This document shows positions 54,673-63,887 of a DNA stretch of 64,000 nucleotides, in pieces; position 1 is the stretch's first letter; every line of letters begins with the position of its first letter. The notes below the pieces were generated by a model. That model was given only the letters and a program-made list of their open reading frames with translations. It was not told where the DNA came from and searched no databases. The position numbers and the translations under genes were made by a program. The stretch comes from Arenicella chitinivorans (GTDB lineage Bacteria; Pseudomonadota; Gammaproteobacteria; Arenicellales; Arenicellaceae), in the NCBI RefSeq assembly GCF_014651515.1, contig NZ_BMXA01000010.1, positions 1 through 64,000 on the forward strand, read 5' to 3'.

Positions 54673-55491
54673 ATGATAAATGACCGTATTAGTTTAGACG
54701 TGAGCAATCATGTTGCTCACGTAAAGTTAAGCCGCCCCGAGAAGATGAACGCGCTTGACCCAGAGATGTTCGCTGCCATTCCTATGCTTGAAGAGCAGTT
54801 GCGCGCTGATAAATCAGTCCGCGTGGTGGTGCTGTCCGGTGCGGGAGACAACTTCTGTGCGGGCCTAGATAAATCGAATTTCAGCGCTATGTTGTCACCG
54901 CAGTCTGGGGATAACGTGCAAACCGCCACCGCAGGTGGGCTTTCAGAGCGAACGCACGGTATCGCCAACGCACCGCAATACGCCGCATGGATGTGGCGCA
55001 AGCTGCCCATGCCAGTGATTGCTGCGATTGATGGCGTGGCATTGGGTGGTGGCTTACAGATTGCGCTCGGCGCAGACTTTCGCTACGCCAGTGCGACCAG
55101 TCGATATTCCATTTTGGAGCTTAAGTGGGGCATCGTTCCAGATATGAGCAGCACGCAAATAATGCGGCACATGGTGCGCGATGACATCATTCGTGAGTTG
55201 ACCTACACAGCAAAAATATTCTCCGCTGAACAGGCCAAAGAGTGGGGGTTTATTACTGATATTGTCGATGACCCGGTAGCGCATGCCATGGACATCGCGG
55301 CGCAGATTGCCGATAAAAACCCAGATGCGATCCGTGCGGCAAAGCAAATCATTGACCGCAGTTATTATCAGTCCGAAGCTGAGGGCCTGATGACGGAGTC
55401 AGCCGCACAGGATCAGATCATCGGCACGCCAAATCAAATTGAGGCGGTGATGGCCGCCATGCAGAATCGTAAGCCGACGTTTAGTGATTAG
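54673..55491 (+). CDS. Crotonase-family protein (enoyl-CoA hydratase/isomerase)
   Basis: The 272-residue product starts at ATG 54673 (a TTG two codons upstream is possible). The crotonase fold is clear: the oxyanion-hole segments FCAGLD and DGVALGGGLQIALGADFRYA, and LKWGIVPDMSSTQIM in the catalytic position. Asp instead of the second hydratase Glu (usually PExG) is found in dienoyl-CoA isomerase-type members, so isomerisation is more likely than hydration. It follows the RND exporter by 31 bp and overlaps the convergent hydrolase gene by 11 bp. Confidence 0.88.
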   Translation: MINDRISLDVSNHVAHVKLSRPEKMNALDPEMFAAIPMLEEQLRADKSVRVVVLSGAGDNFCAGLDKSNFSAMLSPQSGDNVQTATAGGLSERTHGIANAPQYAAWMWRKLPMPVIAAIDGVALGGGLQIALGADFRYASATSRYSILELKWGIVPDMSSTQIMRHMVRDDIIRELTYTAKIFSAEQAKEWGFITDIVDDPVAHAMDIAAQIADKNPDAIRAAKQIIDRSYYQSEAEGLMTESAAQDQIIGTPNQIEAVMAAMQNRKPTFSD

Positions 55492-56584
55492 ACGCTGACT
55501 TCGGTGCTTCGAGTGCCGCCACGGGCACCACCTGATGAATAAATTTTTCAACTTCTCGCCAAGCGTGGTTAGCGGAACCATAGCCGAGGTTGAATAAATG
55601 CCAGTCGTGGATTTGATCTTTCCATACTTGGAGTGTGACGTCTGAGCCCATGGCTTTTGCTCGGTTCGCGTAGCGGATTGCCTCGCCCAACAGCATCTCA
55701 TTGCTGCTGGCATGGATTAGCGTTGGCGGCAGCGAACTCAAATCACCAAACACCGGCGAAGCAAGCGGATTGGCTGGATTCATGCGCAGCGTCACTAACC
55801 CAATCCAAGCACGAGCAACCGCAGGAAGTCGACTGAGGAGACCGAGTCCTTCGCCCAGCATCAGATCCGTGAGTCGATTGGATTTGATGGTTGGTGACAT
55901 CATGGTCATGTCGGTTGATGGCGAGAAGGCGATCACGGCATCCGGTTGTCGCTTAGTGTGTGTTTTACTCCAGCTCGCCAGCATGAGCGCTAAATTGCCG
56001 CCCGCGGAGTCGCCAGCAACCAGCAGTGTATCCAGGGCATGAACACCATCGACATCGTGTTGTAGCAACCATTGATACGCGATTTGCGCATCGATAATAC
56101 TGGCTTTACGGCCATGTTCTGGCATCAGTCGATAATCTACCGATAGAACCGCTGCCTGCGCGAGTTTGGCGAGTTGATCACTCATTTTTCGGTGCCCTAA
56201 TGGGCTGCCGAAGATAAACGCACCGCCGTGTAGAAACAGAATGCGGCGACCAGGACGGCAATTTTGAGGAATCGTCCACTCGGCCTTGACACCATCGCAA
56301 GTGACTTGCTTAAACTCACTGTCTGTCTCTAGGTCTGCAGAGATATTGTCGGCAAATTCACGCACCACGCCCAAAGCTTTCTTAATGGATCGCGTTCCAC
56401 TGGCTTTCGCCCGCGTGTCTTTTAAGACCGTTACCAGTGACTTCACAGCCTGCTCATCTTCAGGGTGATTCTCGAATACATCATCGACCGCTGAGTCAAA
56501 ATTGCGCATGTCCTGGCCGGATAAAACGAACACTGCCACCAGCCAAAGTGTGAGCAGTACGGCGAAGAGAATAATCCACGTCAT
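55481..56584 (-). CDS. Alpha/beta hydrolase of the hormone-sensitive lipase type, membrane-anchored
   Basis: The 367-residue protein has an N-terminal hydrophobic anchor (WIILFAVLLTLWLVAVFVL) followed by an HSL-family hydrolase. It has the oxyanion motif FLHGGAFIFGSP, the nucleophile elbow AGDSAGGNLAL, and the late Asp/His in VWKDQIHDWHLF. Such enzymes cleave short to medium acyl esters. The 3' end overlaps the crotonase gene convergently by 11 bp. It lies 48 bp downstream of the same-strand AraC regulator and could be cotranscribed with it. A second HSL-type hydrolase occurs at 61985-62938. Confidence 0.87.
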   Translation of the reverse strand: MTWIILFAVLLTLWLVAVFVLSGQDMRNFDSAVDDVFENHPEDEQAVKSLVTVLKDTRAKASGTRSIKKALGVVREFADNISADLETDSEFKQVTCDGVKAEWTIPQNCRPGRRILFLHGGAFIFGSPLGHRKMSDQLAKLAQAAVLSVDYRLMPEHGRKASIIDAQIAYQWLLQHDVDGVHALDTLLVAGDSAGGNLALMLASWSKTHTKRQPDAVIAFSPSTDMTMMSPTIKSNRLTDLMLGEGLGLLSRLPAVARAWIGLVTLRMNPANPLASPVFGDLSSLPPTLIHASSNEMLLGEAIRYANRAKAMGSDVTLQVWKDQIHDWHLFNLGYGSANHAWREVEKFIHQVVPVAALEAPKSASNH

Positions 56585-56632
56585 GATTGGTTCCGCAAAG
56601 GCGTTGGGTTGAAATGCTTCAAAGGGCTAACT

Positions 56633-57646
56633 TTACCTATGATTTTGGCGGTATGCCAGCGGTGTATAACCGGTCCAAGCTTTAAAAGCGCGAATAAACG
56701 CGCTGGGTTCAGAAAAGCCAACGCGAGTTGCTATTTCTTCAATCTTCACTTTGTTTTCAAAGATCAACCCAATGGCAATATCGCGCCGGGTCTGCATTTT
56801 TATCTCCTTGAAACTCAGGTCTTCGGCCTGCAGCCGCCGATGCAGTACTTGCTGACTCATTTGAAAATGACTGGCGGCTTCCTTGAGGGTTGCGCGATAA
56901 TTACCTTGTTTGATGTGTCGTTCCAACCATTGTCGAACTTGGTCTCCGATGACGCGATAATTTTTGGGTTGGTATAGGAGGGATAAATTCGTGCCTTTGA
57001 GATAGGTATCCAATGTCTCGGGCGTTTGCACTATTTCGAGTTCCAAGTGCCGTCTGGGGAAACAGATGCGTGAATCTTCCCCTTGGTAGCTGACGGGTGC
57101 GCCGTAAAACAGGGGGCGGTATTGATCGCTGTAGCTTGGTTCTGTGTGTACGAACTGAACCGCGTCAAGCGGTATAAATTGGCCGCCCAGCCAGCAATGA
57201 AAACGATGTACTGATGACAGAATGGCCTCGGCCATATAATTATTGATTGGTTCTTTGCCACTGAGTGGTTGCAGAATGTAGCTGACAGTCTCGTCCTCCA
57301 CCTGAACCTGATGGTGATAGGCATTCTTGAACAGATTCCAAAACTTAGCAGAACGCCGCAGTGATCGGTGAATATTGCGCGCACTAATACTCGCCCGGCA
57401 CATCATATTAAAACTGCCCAGCGGTTGCTTTTGTGACGTGAGTCCTAGGCACTCGTCATCTAACAGTTTCATGACCTCGATGGCAAAGGCTGCGAACGAC
57501 CTTAGTGATACTTGGGTACCCGGTTTGTCCAGCGCCAATCTGGAGATGCCGTTGCGCAAAAGCAATTGATCACATTCCAAACCTTGACGCTGAGCACCTT
57601 CGAGCAGCATGGAAACAAAGCAGGTATCAATGGTTGCGTCTTTCAT
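56633..57646 (-). CDS. AraC-family transcriptional regulator of the acyl-CoA cluster
   Basis: The 337-residue protein has an N-terminal effector domain of the arabinose-binding-like type found in OruR/ArgR-like AraC regulators (LRSFAAFAIEVMKLLDDECLG, about 43-63). The C-terminal double helix-turn-helix (about 235-337) contains TLKEAASHFQMSQQVLHRRL and IEEIATRVGFSEPSAFIRAF with the end TGYTPLAYR. It is divergent from the thiolase operon. The 138 bp between them hold a paired TGTC operator also found twice near 63711-63826. It is the obvious candidate activator of the fatty-acyl cluster. The inducer is unknown. Confidence 0.9.
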   Translation of the reverse strand: MKDATIDTCFVSMLLEGAQRQGLECDQLLLRNGISRLALDKPGTQVSLRSFAAFAIEVMKLLDDECLGLTSQKQPLGSFNMMCRASISARNIHRSLRRSAKFWNLFKNAYHHQVQVEDETVSYILQPLSGKEPINNYMAEAILSSVHRFHCWLGGQFIPLDAVQFVHTEPSYSDQYRPLFYGAPVSYQGEDSRICFPRRHLELEIVQTPETLDTYLKGTNLSLLYQPKNYRVIGDQVRQWLERHIKQGNYRATLKEAASHFQMSQQVLHRRLQAEDLSFKEIKMQTRRDIAIGLIFENKVKIEEIATRVGFSEPSAFIRAFKAWTGYTPLAYRQNHR

Positions 57647-57688
57647 TTGATAATTAAAGCATATTTATGCGCAAAGTTTGATAGAACA

Positions 57689-57719
57689 TGTCCATTTATT
57701 CGATAGCTTCTGTCATTGA
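57689..57719 (+). promoter_or_regulatory. Shared operator, copy 1 (thiolase promoter)
   Basis: ATGTCCAT at 57689-57696 and CTGTCATTG at 57711-57719 form a direct repeat with TGTC half-sites 22 bp apart. It lies 66 bp before the thiolase start and 43 bp from the divergent araC start. Nearly the same element occurs at 63796-63826 and inverted at 63711-63740. Two-turn spaced direct repeats are the usual AraC-family binding pattern. Confidence 0.7.
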
Positions 57720-57784
57720 GTGTCGAGGTCGACACAGTAGAATGGTGTGAGAATCGCGTTAACCCCAACCAAATGAGGAGTATG

Positions 57785-58993
57785 ATGAGCAACACCGCTT
57801 ATATTTATGACGCCGTGCGCACACCGCGTAGCAAAGGCAAGGCGGACGGCAGTCTGCACGAGGTAAAACCAATTGACCTAGGGGCTGGGTTGTTGCGGGC
57901 GTTGCAACAGCGTCAGGATCTCGACACGTCATATGTTGACGATGTGGTCATGGGTTGTGTGTCGCCGGTTGGTGAGCAGGGAAGCGACATTGCCAAGATG
58001 ATTGTTCAAAATGCGGATTGGGATGAATCAGTCGCGGGTGTGCAACTCAATCGGTTCTGCGCCTCGGGTTTGGAAGCAATTAATACTGCGGCGGCGAAAG
58101 TCGCTGCGGGCTGGGATCAATTGGTCGTGGCTGGCGGTATTGAGTGTATGTCACGGGTGCCGATGGGCTCGGACGGCGGTGCCATGGGCATGGATGCGGC
58201 CTTTGCCATTAAAGAGAGTTTTGTACCACAAGGAATTGGTGCTGATACCATTGCCACGATTGACGGTTATTCGCGCGAAGATGTGGATGCCTATGCGTTG
58301 GAATCACAAAAGCGTGCAACGGCGGCGCGGGACAACGGTTGGTTTGATGGTTCAGTGATTCCGGTGACCGATAAAAATGGTGTCACGATTCTCCACCGTG
58401 ACGATTTTATTAAGCCCAATACCACTATGGAAGCGCTTGCTGGGTTGCGCGCGTCGTTTGCTGAAATGGGTAAATATGGATTCGACGACATCGTGATGAA
58501 AAAGTACCCGCAATTGGAAGCGGTTAATCACGTGCACACACCGGGCAATTCGTCGGGCATTGTGGATGGCGCCAGTGCCGTATTGATCGGCTCAAAACAA
58601 GCCGGACAGGATTTGGGCCTGACACCACGTGCACGCGTGGTGGCGACCGCAATTCTCTCGACTGACCCGATTATTATGCTGACAGGCCCTGGACCCGCCG
58701 CCAAGAAAGCGTTGAAAACGGCAGGTATGTCGGCCTCGGACATCGATTTGTGGGAAATCAATGAAGCGTTTGCCTCCGTGGCGTTGCGTTACATGCGTGA
58801 TCTAGGCATTGAGCACGATATTACCAACGTGGTTGGTGGTGCAATCGCGATGGGGCACCCATTGGGTGCGACCGGCGGCTGCATTCTTAGCTCAATGCTC
58901 GACGAACTTGAGCGTCGCGACCTCAATCGCGGCATGTTGTCCTTATGTGTCGGTGGTGGCATGGGCATTTCAACCATAATCGAACGCGTTTAA
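57785..58993 (+). CDS. Acetyl-CoA C-acyltransferase (thiolase)
   Basis: The start is ATG 57785 ([19 protein letters not shown], 402 residues) with GAGGAG at 57775-57780. The frame opens further upstream without support. The thiolase residues are the nucleophilic Cys in [26 protein letters not shown], His in [15 protein letters not shown], and the second Cys in SLCVGGGMG. It cleaves 3-ketoacyl-CoA with CoA, giving acetyl-CoA, as FadA/FadI-type enzymes do. It is the first gene of an operon with the hydratase-dehydrogenase fusion 18 bp downstream, and is preceded by the TGTC operator. Confidence 0.94.
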   Translation: MSNTAYIYDAVRTPRSKGKADGSLHEVKPIDLGAGLLRALQQRQDLDTSYVDDVVMGCVSPVGEQGSDIAKMIVQNADWDESVAGVQLNRFCASGLEAINTAAAKVAAGWDQLVVAGGIECMSRVPMGSDGGAMGMDAAFAIKESFVPQGIGADTIATIDGYSREDVDAYALESQKRATAARDNGWFDGSVIPVTDKNGVTILHRDDFIKPNTTMEALAGLRASFAEMGKYGFDDIVMKKYPQLEAVNHVHTPGNSSGIVDGASAVLIGSKQAGQDLGLTPRARVVATAILSTDPIIMLTGPGPAAKKALKTAGMSASDIDLWEINEAFASVALRYMRDLGIEHDITNVVGGAIAMGHPLGATGGCILSSMLDELERRDLNRGMLSLCVGGGMGISTIIERV

Positions 58994-59011
58994 CCAAACA
59001 GGATAAAACTC

Positions 59012-61159
59012 ATGAGTGCATTTAAATACGAAAAAGATAACGACGGCATCGTGGTAGTGACCATGGATATGAGTGGTCCGGTTAACGCGATGAATTCGGA
59101 ATACCACACTGCGATGAATGAAGCCGTGGCCAAGTTGGAAGCCGAAGAGGGCTTAACTGGCGTGGTATTTGCCTCGGCTAAAAAGGTGTTTTTTGCTGGT
59201 GGCGATCTGAACGTACTGTTAGCGGCCAAGCCAGAAGACGCGGAATCATTTTTTGCCGGTGGCGAAGCCATGAAGAACGACTTACGTCGTCTAGAGAAAT
59301 TGCCGGTACCGGTTGTGGCGGCGATTAATGGTCCGGCTCTTGGTGGCGGCTATGAGATCTGTTTGGCGTGCAACCACCGCATTGCCTTCAATCACAAATC
59401 TGTGCAAATCGGTTTGCCGGAGTGTTCACTCGGTTTGTTTCCGGGCGGTGGCGGTGTGGTACGTCTGACGAAGTTGATCGGGGTTGAAAAAGCGCTGCCG
59501 TATATTCTAGAAAGCAAACGCTTGACGCCGGAGAAAGCCCTGGCAAATGGTTTGATTGACGCTACGGTGGACAGTCTCGATGAGCTGGTTCCGGCAGCAA
59601 AGGCACACATTCTAGCCAACAAAGATAAACCCGAAGCAGCGGCTCAACCTTGGGATACCAAGGGTTATCGTGTGCCGGGTGGCGCCGTAAACTCGCCGAA
59701 GAATGCGCAATTGGCGGTGATGGCGCCAACCATGTTGCATCAGAAATCTCGTGGTCTCATGCCGCAGATGACGGCAGCAATGGATGTGGCATTCCAGTCG
59801 ACTATGCTAGACGTGGATACGGCATTGCGGATCGAGGGACGTGAATTTACTAAAATTGCGACCGGCCCAGTAGCTAAGAACATGATCTCGACGTTTTTCT
59901 TTCAGCTCAATAAGATTAATGGCGGTGCCAGTCGACCAGCCAATGTTGAGCCGATGAAAACCCGTAAAGTTGGTATTCTCGGTGCAGGTATGATGGGGCA
60001 GGGTATTGCGTATGTCTCAGCCATGGCTGGTATTGAAGTGGTGCTGAAAGATATTTCGCAGTCGGCAGCAGACAAGGGCAAGGCTTATTCTGAAGCTCTG
60101 TTAAATAAGCGTGTTGCGCGCGGACAAATGGATGAAGCCAAAGCCAAGTCGGTATTAGATTTGATTTTGCCCACCGATAAAAATGAAGACCTGAATGGTT
60201 GCGATCTGATTATCGAAGCCGTGTTTGAGAACATTGCGCTCAAACACAAGATCACACAGGAGCTTGAACCATGTTTGGCGGAAGACGGTTTCTGGGGTTC
60301 GAATACGTCGACTCTGCCGATTACAGAATTGGCGGAAGCCAGCGTTAAACCAGAGAACTTTATTGGGATTCACTTCTTTTCACCGGTCGACAAAATGCCG
60401 TTGGTGGAAATTATTTGTGGCGAGAAGACCAGCGACGAAGCCCTGGCCAAAGCGTTCGATTACACCATGCAAATTCGTAAGACGCCGATTGTGGTGAACG
60501 ATTCATTGGGTTTTTTCACCTCGCGCACGTTTGGTACGTATCTGGATGAAGGCGCACACCTGCTTACTGAAGGCGCACACCCTAAACGTATCGACAACTT
60601 GGGTAAGTCTGTCGGTATGCCGGTCGGCCCGTTACAGGTTCAAGATGAAACCAGTTTGGAATTAACTCGTAAAGCACAGGAAACGTGGGCTGAAATGGGT
60701 GTGACGGACAAATGGAGCAACGGTGATGTGATCCGTCGCGTGATCAAAGATATGATTACCGACCATGGTCGCGGTGGCCGACATCATGGTGGTGGCTATT
60801 ACGAATATCATGAAGATGGCAGTAAGAATATTTGGCCAAAATTGTATGATTTATACTACAAACCAGAGTACAAAATCAGTGACCAAGACATCAAAGACCG
60901 TCTTATGTTCCGCCAAGTGATCGAGACTCTCAAGTGTCTTGAGACTGGCGTGCTTCGCTCAGTGGCGGACGCCAACATTGGTTCAATCTTCGGAATCGGT
61001 GCACCGGCGCACACAGGTGGTTTTATCCAGTTCGTCAACACTTATGGTCTGGATGCGTTCATCCAGCGCTGTGGAGAACTCGAGGCAGCCTTTGGCGAGC
61101 GCTTTGCCTGCCCACAAATAGTGAAAGAGCACGCCAAAAACGGTAAGCTGTTTGCCTAG
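59012..61159 (+). CDS. Fused enoyl-CoA hydratase/3-hydroxyacyl-CoA dehydrogenase (FadJ-like)
   Basis: The 715-residue protein has an N-terminal crotonase domain (about 1-190: VFFAGGDLNVLL, NGPALGGGYEICLACNHRIA, and GLPECSLGLFPGGGG with the catalytic Glu). A linker and an NAD-binding dehydrogenase domain follow (GILGAGMMGQGIAYVSAMAG, about 325-344; FFSPVDKMPLVEII with catalytic His just before), then C-terminal dimerisation halves. It performs hydration and NAD-dependent oxidation in beta-oxidation. Together with the thiolase upstream it forms a complete FadBA-like module. Length matches FadJ (714) and FadB (729). It lies 18 bp after the thiolase and 24 bp before the next crotonase. Confidence 0.94.
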   Translation: MSAFKYEKDNDGIVVVTMDMSGPVNAMNSEYHTAMNEAVAKLEAEEGLTGVVFASAKKVFFAGGDLNVLLAAKPEDAESFFAGGEAMKNDLRRLEKLPVPVVAAINGPALGGGYEICLACNHRIAFNHKSVQIGLPECSLGLFPGGGGVVRLTKLIGVEKALPYILESKRLTPEKALANGLIDATVDSLDELVPAAKAHILANKDKPEAAAQPWDTKGYRVPGGAVNSPKNAQLAVMAPTMLHQKSRGLMPQMTAAMDVAFQSTMLDVDTALRIEGREFTKIATGPVAKNMISTFFFQLNKINGGASRPANVEPMKTRKVGILGAGMMGQGIAYVSAMAGIEVVLKDISQSAADKGKAYSEALLNKRVARGQMDEAKAKSVLDLILPTDKNEDLNGCDLIIEAVFENIALKHKITQELEPCLAEDGFWGSNTSTLPITELAEASVKPENFIGIHFFSPVDKMPLVEIICGEKTSDEALAKAFDYTMQIRKTPIVVNDSLGFFTSRTFGTYLDEGAHLLTEGAHPKRIDNLGKSVGMPVGPLQVQDETSLELTRKAQETWAEMGVTDKWSNGDVIRRVIKDMITDHGRGGRHHGGGYYEYHEDGSKNIWPKLYDLYYKPEYKISDQDIKDRLMFRQVIETLKCLETGVLRSVADANIGSIFGIGAPAHTGGFIQFVNTYGLDAFIQRCGELEAAFGERFACPQIVKEHAKNGKLFA

Positions 61160-61183
61160 TATTCGCATAACGCACGAGGAAGC

Positions 61184-61966
61184 ATGTCAGAATTTAAATT
61201 TATCAATTACTCAGTCACTAACCGAGTAGCCACCATTGCTTTGAATACGCCGGATTCGCTGAACGCGTTTCATCAGGCTATGCGTTTGGAGTTTATTGAT
61301 GCCGTTAAACTGGTGGAGCAAGACGATGATGTGCGGGTAGCCATCCTCACCGGTGAAGGCCGCAGTTTTTCAGCTGGGGCCAACCTGAAAGAAGGTACCA
61401 AAGGCCATGACTCATTTGTTTCGCAATGTGCCGCCGAGTACACGCCCTGGTTGATGGGTATTCATGATTCCAGCAAGCTATATATTGCGGCGGTGAACGG
61501 TGTCGCCGCAGGAATTGGCAGTGCGGCGGTTATGAATTGTGATTTGGTGATGATGGCGGATGACGCGTATTTGTATCAAGCGTTTTCAGCGATTGGTCTC
61601 ATGCCGGACGGCGGTGCTACCTGGTTGTTGTTGCAAAAGCTGGGTTATCAACGCGCGTTGGAAATGGCGGTTGACGCGGGACGACTGACTGCGGATGAGT
61701 GTCTACAATTGGGGGTTGCCAATAAAGTAGTCCCAGCAGCCGAGTTGCGTGAAAAAGCACAAGCTTGGGCCGAGCATCTGGCAGCGGGCGCACCACTGGC
61801 TCAAACAGCTGTGAAGCGTGTCATGCGGCGATCCTTTGAAATGAGCTACGCAGAGGTGATTGACGCCGAAGCAGTAGAACAAACAGCGCTAGGGCAAAGC
61901 GAAGACGCGGCTAACGCTATTCAGGCCTTTTTTGCTAAGACCAAGACGGTGTTCAAGGGTCGATAA
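61184..61966 (+). CDS. Crotonase-family protein, PaaG/isomerase-like active site
   Basis: The 260-residue protein has oxyanion motifs RSFSAGANLKEG and NGVAAGIGSAAVMNCDLVMM, and GLMPDGGATWLL at the catalytic position. The Asp-Gly-Gly form, instead of Glu-x-Gly, is the pattern of PaaG-like isomerases rather than classical hydratases. The enzyme may move double bonds in an unsaturated acyl-CoA so that it can enter the beta-oxidation module upstream. It starts with ATG 61184 after ACGAGGAAG. It is third in the operon and 18 bp before the HSL-type hydrolase. Confidence 0.9.
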   Translation: MSEFKFINYSVTNRVATIALNTPDSLNAFHQAMRLEFIDAVKLVEQDDDVRVAILTGEGRSFSAGANLKEGTKGHDSFVSQCAAEYTPWLMGIHDSSKLYIAAVNGVAAGIGSAAVMNCDLVMMADDAYLYQAFSAIGLMPDGGATWLLLQKLGYQRALEMAVDAGRLTADECLQLGVANKVVPAAELREKAQAWAEHLAAGAPLAQTAVKRVMRRSFEMSYAEVIDAEAVEQTALGQSEDAANAIQAFFAKTKTVFKGR

Positions 61967-61984
61967 TCGACACGAGGTTGCCGC

Positions 61985-62938
61985 ATGAGTCGATTGGTAT
62001 TCAAAGCAGCAAAGTCGATGTGGTTCTCACCGCTGAGAATGCCCGGGCGCTCATGGTCAAGTGAGTTGTGCGCGCGGGCCGTGCGCGAGTTGTTTGTCGC
62101 GGGAAATAAACGCCCCTTGTCTTGGCTCAGGGGGCAGATGAACACCTCGGTGGTGCCCCACCCATCGATGCTGAAAACTCACTTTACACAGCATTCCTTG
62201 GCTGAGGTGCCAGTAATGATGGCCGCGCCCAAGGGGCCTTACTTTCAATCAAAAATTATCCTCTATCTACACGGCGGCGGTTATGTGGCCGGCTCGCCTG
62301 CTAGCCACCGAGCTTTGATCGCACAGCTGGCAATTAATTCAAAGTGCTTGGTGATTGCCCCGGACTATCGATTGGCGCCGGAACATACTTTTCCAACACC
62401 GCAAGATGATTGCTTGGCGGTGGCCCAAGCGGTGGCTGAGATTTATTCTGGTGCCAAACTGATCGTGGCAGGGGATTCGGCTGGCGGTGCGCTGGCGGTG
62501 ACTACTGCGATTGATCTAGCACGATTGCACGAAGCGGGTGAGGCGGCTAATTCGGCCAGCAAGCTGGTGTTGATATCACCTTGGGTCGATCCAACAGATG
62601 ACGCGGGTACAATGCAATCGAATGCGAGCAGCGATGTATTTCGGGCTGAATTCCTGCAGCAGAGCTACCAAGCGTTGATGCAAGGAGATGCGCGCTTGAG
62701 TGCGCGTGTGAAGGTGCTGGACGCGGACTTATATCGCTTGCCTCATACGTTAATACAATGTGGCACTGGGGAGTTGCTTTACGATCAGATCCAAGCCTTC
62801 AATCTGGCCGCCCAGCAGGCTGGCGTGGTGGTGCAACTCGAAAACTACACGGGGCAGTTTCATGATTTTCAAATGTTCTCACCACTATTGGCCGACGCTC
62901 GGCGGGCAATGCAGTCCATCGCCCGCTTTATTGGCTGA
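61985..62938 (+). CDS. Alpha/beta hydrolase of the hormone-sensitive lipase type
   Basis: The 317-residue soluble enzyme has YLHGGGYVAGSPASHR (oxyanion motif HGGG), the DYRLAPEHTFP segment, nucleophile elbow AGDSAGGALAV, an acidic residue in CGTGELLYDQ and the catalytic His in TGQFHDFQ. It hydrolyses short or medium acyl esters and may release the acid that the operon then degrades. It ends the thiolase operon and is convergent with the nitroreductase gene, 8 bp away. Compared with the hydrolase at 55481-56584 it lacks a membrane anchor. Confidence 0.9.
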   Translation: MSRLVFKAAKSMWFSPLRMPGRSWSSELCARAVRELFVAGNKRPLSWLRGQMNTSVVPHPSMLKTHFTQHSLAEVPVMMAAPKGPYFQSKIILYLHGGGYVAGSPASHRALIAQLAINSKCLVIAPDYRLAPEHTFPTPQDDCLAVAQAVAEIYSGAKLIVAGDSAGGALAVTTAIDLARLHEAGEAANSASKLVLISPWVDPTDDAGTMQSNASSDVFRAEFLQQSYQALMQGDARLSARVKVLDADLYRLPHTLIQCGTGELLYDQIQAFNLAAQQAGVVVQLENYTGQFHDFQMFSPLLADARRAMQSIARFIG

Positions 62939-62946
62939 GTATGGCC

Positions 62947-63618
62947 CTAGACTTCTGAGATAAACTCAACCAGATCGTCGACGTTGGCACGTCCGACTTC
63001 AAATTGATTGATTGGGTTCGATTCATCCGCGTACCCAAACGATAAACCAAACATGATGGCGTGATTCTCAGGAATGTTAGCCAACTCCTGAACCTTATCC
63101 GTATACATGGCCAGCGCGCCTTGCGGGCAGCTCGCCAGTCCGTTTGCCGTCATCAATAACATCACCGTTTGCAGATAAATGCCCATGTCAACCGCGTTGA
63201 TCTCGCTCATGGTTTTCGGCATTGAGAAAAAGGCCGCGTGCGGTGCACCAAAAAACTGCCAGTTTCGCAGCATCAACTGCTGACGTTTATCTTTTTCCTC
63301 GTACTTTACGCCGACAGAATCGTAGAGTGAGATTGCACAGTCAATCTGGCGTTTGCGGTACTCATCTTTCAGGTTCTGGTCGCCAGGTGTGAAGTGCGGC
63401 GTCGGAGTTTTGCCGGCCATGATGTCGCTGACCATCGATTGTTCGACAGCGTCACGCGCTGCGCCGGATACCACCACCACGTGCCAAGGTTGGGTGTTGC
63501 AGTTTGATGGTGAATCTTGTGCGTCACTAAAAATTTTACGAATCAACTCCGGATCTACCTGTTTGTCCTGGTACGCTCGAACCGAGCGTCGTTGTTTGAT
63601 AGCGTCATTAAGATTCAT
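62947..63618 (-). CDS. Nitroreductase-family FMN oxidoreductase
   Basis: The 223-residue protein starts MNLNDAIKQRRSVRAYQDK, the FMN-phosphate-binding Arg-Arg-Ser of the family. It continues with DAQDSPSNCNTQPWHVVVV and ends with the second FMN region (GLASCPQGAL, FGLSFGYAD). Such proteins reduce nitroaromatics, quinones or enoate-type substrates with NAD(P)H, and the physiological substrate is unknown. Its promoter region contains an inverted copy of the operator shared with the thiolase and acyl-CoA dehydrogenase genes, which ties it to the acyl-CoA regulon. Confidence 0.9.
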   Translation of the reverse strand: MNLNDAIKQRRSVRAYQDKQVDPELIRKIFSDAQDSPSNCNTQPWHVVVVSGAARDAVEQSMVSDIMAGKTPTPHFTPGDQNLKDEYRKRQIDCAISLYDSVGVKYEEKDKRQQLMLRNWQFFGAPHAAFFSMPKTMSEINAVDMGIYLQTVMLLMTANGLASCPQGALAMYTDKVQELANIPENHAIMFGLSFGYADESNPINQFEVGRANVDDLVEFISEV

Positions 63619-63710
63619 GCGAGTTCTCTCCTGGCGGCACGGCGGGCTAGGCCGCGCATCTAGTTTCGTTAGTATTGATAGCTCTATTCTAGCTGAGTTG
63701 CTCCGTGTAA

Positions 63711-63740
63711 CAATGACATCCCAGAAACTAAAATAGACAT
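63711..63740 (-). promoter_or_regulatory. Shared operator, copy 3 (inverted, nitroreductase promoter)
   Basis: On the minus strand ATGTCTAT...ATGTCATTG spans 63740-63711 with TGTC half-sites 21 bp apart. It faces the nitroreductase gene 93 bp away. Its orientation is opposite to the copy at 63796-63826. Confidence 0.6.
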
Positions 63741-63795
63741 CTCACCTTATCCCGCAATCGCAGCTGAGTCAGTACAATCAAGTGTACGATAAGAT

Positions 63796-63826
63796 ATGTC
63801 TATATTTCTAATGGCTACTGTCATTG
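63796..63826 (+). promoter_or_regulatory. Shared operator, copy 2 (acyl-CoA dehydrogenase promoter)
   Basis: ATGTCTAT at 63796-63803 and CTGTCATTG at 63818-63826 repeat copy 1 with the same 22-bp phase, and the intervening GGCTA/AGCTT is also similar. It lies 62 bp before the acyl-CoA dehydrogenase start, close to the 66 bp seen for thiolase, as expected for an activator site. Confidence 0.7.
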
Positions 63827-63887
63827 TGCAATAGGGCGGAGAACCTAAAATGGATTCATATCACGTACCGACTTGAGAGACCGAATT

